Positions 6,036-7,297 of a stretch of 7,297 bases of DNA are shown one piece after another. Position 1 is the stretch's first letter. Every line of letters starts with the position of its first letter. The translations under genes were made by a program, and so were the position numbers. The DNA comes from Bacillota bacterium. GTDB taxonomy: Bacteria > Bacillota > Clostridia > Oscillospirales > QAMX01. The notes under the pieces were generated by a model. It was given only the letters and a program-made list of their open reading frames with translations, had not been told where the DNA came from and ran no database searches. The stretch spans positions 1 to 7,297 of the forward strand of contig JAKPBM010000394.1 of the NCBI GenBank assembly GCA_029778935.1. Reading direction: 5' to 3'.

Positions 6036-6065
6036 ATTGTACCATAATTAACCTATTCTTAGCAA
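6036..6065 (-). promoter_or_regulatory. Putative sigma-70 promoter of lysC
   Basis: On the minus strand, TTGCTA (6060-6065; four of six consensus bases) precedes TACAAT (6036-6041; five of six) with an 18-nt spacer, in an AT-rich patch unlike the coding DNA on either side. Transcription would start near 6029. Confidence 0.6.
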
Positions 6066-6112
6066 TACAAAAATGTGATTCTTGAAGCTTTCCGGTGTTT
6101 TTCCTGCAAATT

Positions 6113-6128
6113 TTGGTAAATTCACCAA
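6113..6128. promoter_or_regulatory. Operator-like 16-bp palindrome between divergent genes
   Basis: The sequence TTGGTAAATTCACCAA matches its own reverse complement at 14 of 16 positions, with perfect outer half-sites TTGGT and ACCAA. TGGT/ACCA half-sites are typical of GntR/FadR-type repressors. It lies between the two outward-facing transcription units, upstream of the lysC promoter and of a possible plus-strand -10. The regulator is not in the window. Confidence 0.45.
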
Positions 6129-6166
6129 TCAACTTCCTCTTGCACACTTCCTTTCCCAGCGGCATA

Positions 6167-6175
6167 TGGTATAAG
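6167..6175 (+). promoter_or_regulatory. Possible extended -10 promoter for the P-loop gene
   Basis: TATAAG (6170-6175) is preceded by ATGG, giving a TGG-type extended -10, about 175 nt upstream of the ATG at 6352. No convincing -35 lies at 16-18 nt, so the call rests on the extended -10 and on the AT-rich divergent context. Confidence 0.35.
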
Positions 6176-6199
6176 TAAGACGCCAAAAATGTGCATCCT

Positions 6200-6285
6200 G
6201 CGGCGTTTGCCGGTGCATTTCCGGAGCAAAAGCCTACTAAAACCATTTTCCGGCGGCTCCGGAAATCCGCCCTTTTGCAAACCGC
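6200..6285 (+). other. Nested inverted repeat in the 5' leader of the P-loop gene
   Basis: ATTTCCGGAGC (6217-6227) and GCTCCGGAAAT (6256-6266) are perfect 11-bp reverse complements around a 28-nt loop. Just outside, GCGTTTGC (6203-6210) can pair with GCAAACCGC (6277-6285) with one bulged C. The result is a two-layer hairpin ending about 65 nt before the start codon. It does not match a riboswitch class I recognise and has no T-run for termination. Confidence 0.5.
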
Positions 6286-6351
6286 GGTGCCGTTGGTGTT
6301 TAGCGGTTAGAATCCCGAAATTCCGTGGATACGGAGAAAGGAAGTATCCGA

Positions 6352-7297
6352 ATGGCAGATGCACACACCCACAGCATTGATTTTTTCATCGGATCCAACT
6401 CGGGCCATGGTCCGGTAACCTATTTTGACTACTTTTATCACCCCGACGACATGCACACGGTCTATCTGATTAAAGGCGGGCCGGGCGGCGGAAAATCCAC
6501 CCTGATGAAGCGGCTGGCGCAGAAAGCCGAAAACAAGTGCCTTACGGCGGAGAAAATTCACTGCCCGTCCGATCCTTCCTCCCTGGACGCTTTGTACATA
6601 CGTGAAAAAGGCTTGTCCCTGGCCGACGCCACCCACCCCCACGTGCTGGAGCCCAAATGCCACGGGGCGCTGGAACAGTACCTATCCCTCTCCCCCTACG
6701 TAAACAGCGACGCCGTACGGTGCCACCGCAAAAAGGCCATGGCCCTTTCGGAAGCGATTTCCCGCTGTCACGCCGCCGCCAAAAAGCGCCTGCAGGCGGC
6801 CGACACCGCCGACGCGGCCATCTTGGAAACCGTCTTTCCCGGCGTCAACACCACCCGGCTCCACCAGCGGGGCGAAGCCCTGGCCAGAAGATACCTGCCC
6901 AACGTGAAGCAGCCCGGCACTCCCCGGGTCTACAAGCGTTTTCTCTCGGGGATCACCCCCAAAGGCGTCGTGCACTTCGCCCATACGCCGGTGGTCCTGC
7001 TTGCCAAAGCGCTAACGCCTACCTACGTGGTGCTGCACGACAGCTACGGCCTGGCGCCCTTTATGCTTGGCCCCGTGCTGGAAAAGGCCCAGGCCACCGG
7101 GCAGACGGTGTTTGCCTGCTACGACCCGCTGAACCCCGCCAAACTGGAACACCTCATCTTCCCCGCTTTGGGGCTTGCCTTCCTCTCCACCCCCTTCGGC
7201 CCGCCGCCGGGCGTGCCTGTCCGCAATCTGCGGCTGGACGCGGCCATCGACCCCGAACTGCTCAAGCACCACAGAAACTGCCTGAAAGCCCTGATGA
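6352..7297 (+). CDS. Two-domain P-loop NTPase-family protein (PRK06851-like), 3' partial
   Basis: This is an uncharacterised predicted ATPase; 315 residues are visible and the frame runs off the window. The ATG is supported by AAAGGAAG (6337-6344) 7 nt upstream. The protein opens HSIDFFIGSNSGHGPVTYFD (7-26), followed by a complete Walker A GGPGGGKS (42-49). Family-type blocks follow: EKIHCPSDPSSLDAL (67-81), DATHPHVLEP (92-101) and FLSGITPKG (197-205). As I recall the family, its second half repeats the fold with another P-loop. Here that place reads VLHDSYGLAPF (about 227-237) without GxxGxGKS/T, while the following CYDPLNPAKLEHLIFP (256-271) keeps the domain pattern. So the second nucleotide site looks degenerate. 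The substrate is unknown; the family resembles nucleotide or small-molecule kinases only in its P-loop. It is transcribed divergently from lysC. Confidence 0.8.
   Translation, partial: MADAHTHSIDFFIGSNSGHGPVTYFDYFYHPDDMHTVYLIKGGPGGGKSTLMKRLAQKAENKCLTAEKIHCPSDPSSLDALYIREKGLSLADATHPHVLEPKCHGALEQYLSLSPYVNSDAVRCHRKKAMALSEAISRCHAAAKKRLQAADTADAAILETVFPGVNTTRLHQRGEALARRYLPNVKQPGTPRVYKRFLSGITPKGVVHFAHTPVVLLAKALTPTYVVLHDSYGLAPFMLGPVLEKAQATGQTVFACYDPLNPAKLEHLIFPALGLAFLSTPFGPPPGVPVRNLRLDAAIDPELLKHHRNCLKALM

Overview
The window reads as chromosomal DNA of a GC-rich Bacillota (Firmicutes) bacterium. A Negativicutes-type anaerobe is my best guess, with low certainty. The reasons are strong AGGAGG-type ribosome binding sites, the gene order livG-livF-CBS/ACT protein, a Lys/Thr-type (class III) aspartate kinase resembling Bacillus YclM, and a two-domain P-loop protein family I associate with Firmicutes. 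No tRNA, rRNA, CRISPR array, transposase or phage gene was seen.

Layout. Positions 1-1981 (+) hold the end of a branched-chain amino acid ABC transporter operon: livG (5' end cut by the window), livF overlapping it by 8 nt, and a CBS-CBS-ACT protein 3 nt downstream, closed by a textbook terminator. Positions 1982-3413 are a loosely packed segment around one small orphan gene (2437-2907, +). That gene is preceded by about 455 nt containing inverted repeats and followed by about 500 nt containing an imperfect 40-42 bp tandem repeat array. Positions 3414-3445 are a terminator shared by the convergent units. Positions 3460-5917 (-) hold a two-gene unit: an aspartate kinase (lysC type, GTG start) followed 28 nt later by a Gfo/Idh/MocA-family NAD(P)-dependent oxidoreductase. 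Positions 5918-6351 are a divergent regulatory region with a lysC promoter, a 16-bp operator-like palindrome and a structured leader. From 6352 to the window end (+) lies a P-loop NTPase-family gene that runs off the edge.

How the genes work together. LivG and LivF power uptake of Leu/Ile/Val (or related amino acids), and the CBS-ACT protein is a plausible ligand-sensing partner. Aspartate kinase commits aspartate to Lys/Met/Thr synthesis; why an oxidoreductase follows it is not obvious. I see no clearly new multi-gene system. The best candidates for a second look are the small orphan gene with an ADP-ribosyltransferase-like opening, the tandem repeats behind it (which stay open in its own frame past its stop), the palindrome and leader in the divergent region, and the apparent loss of the second P-loop in the last gene.
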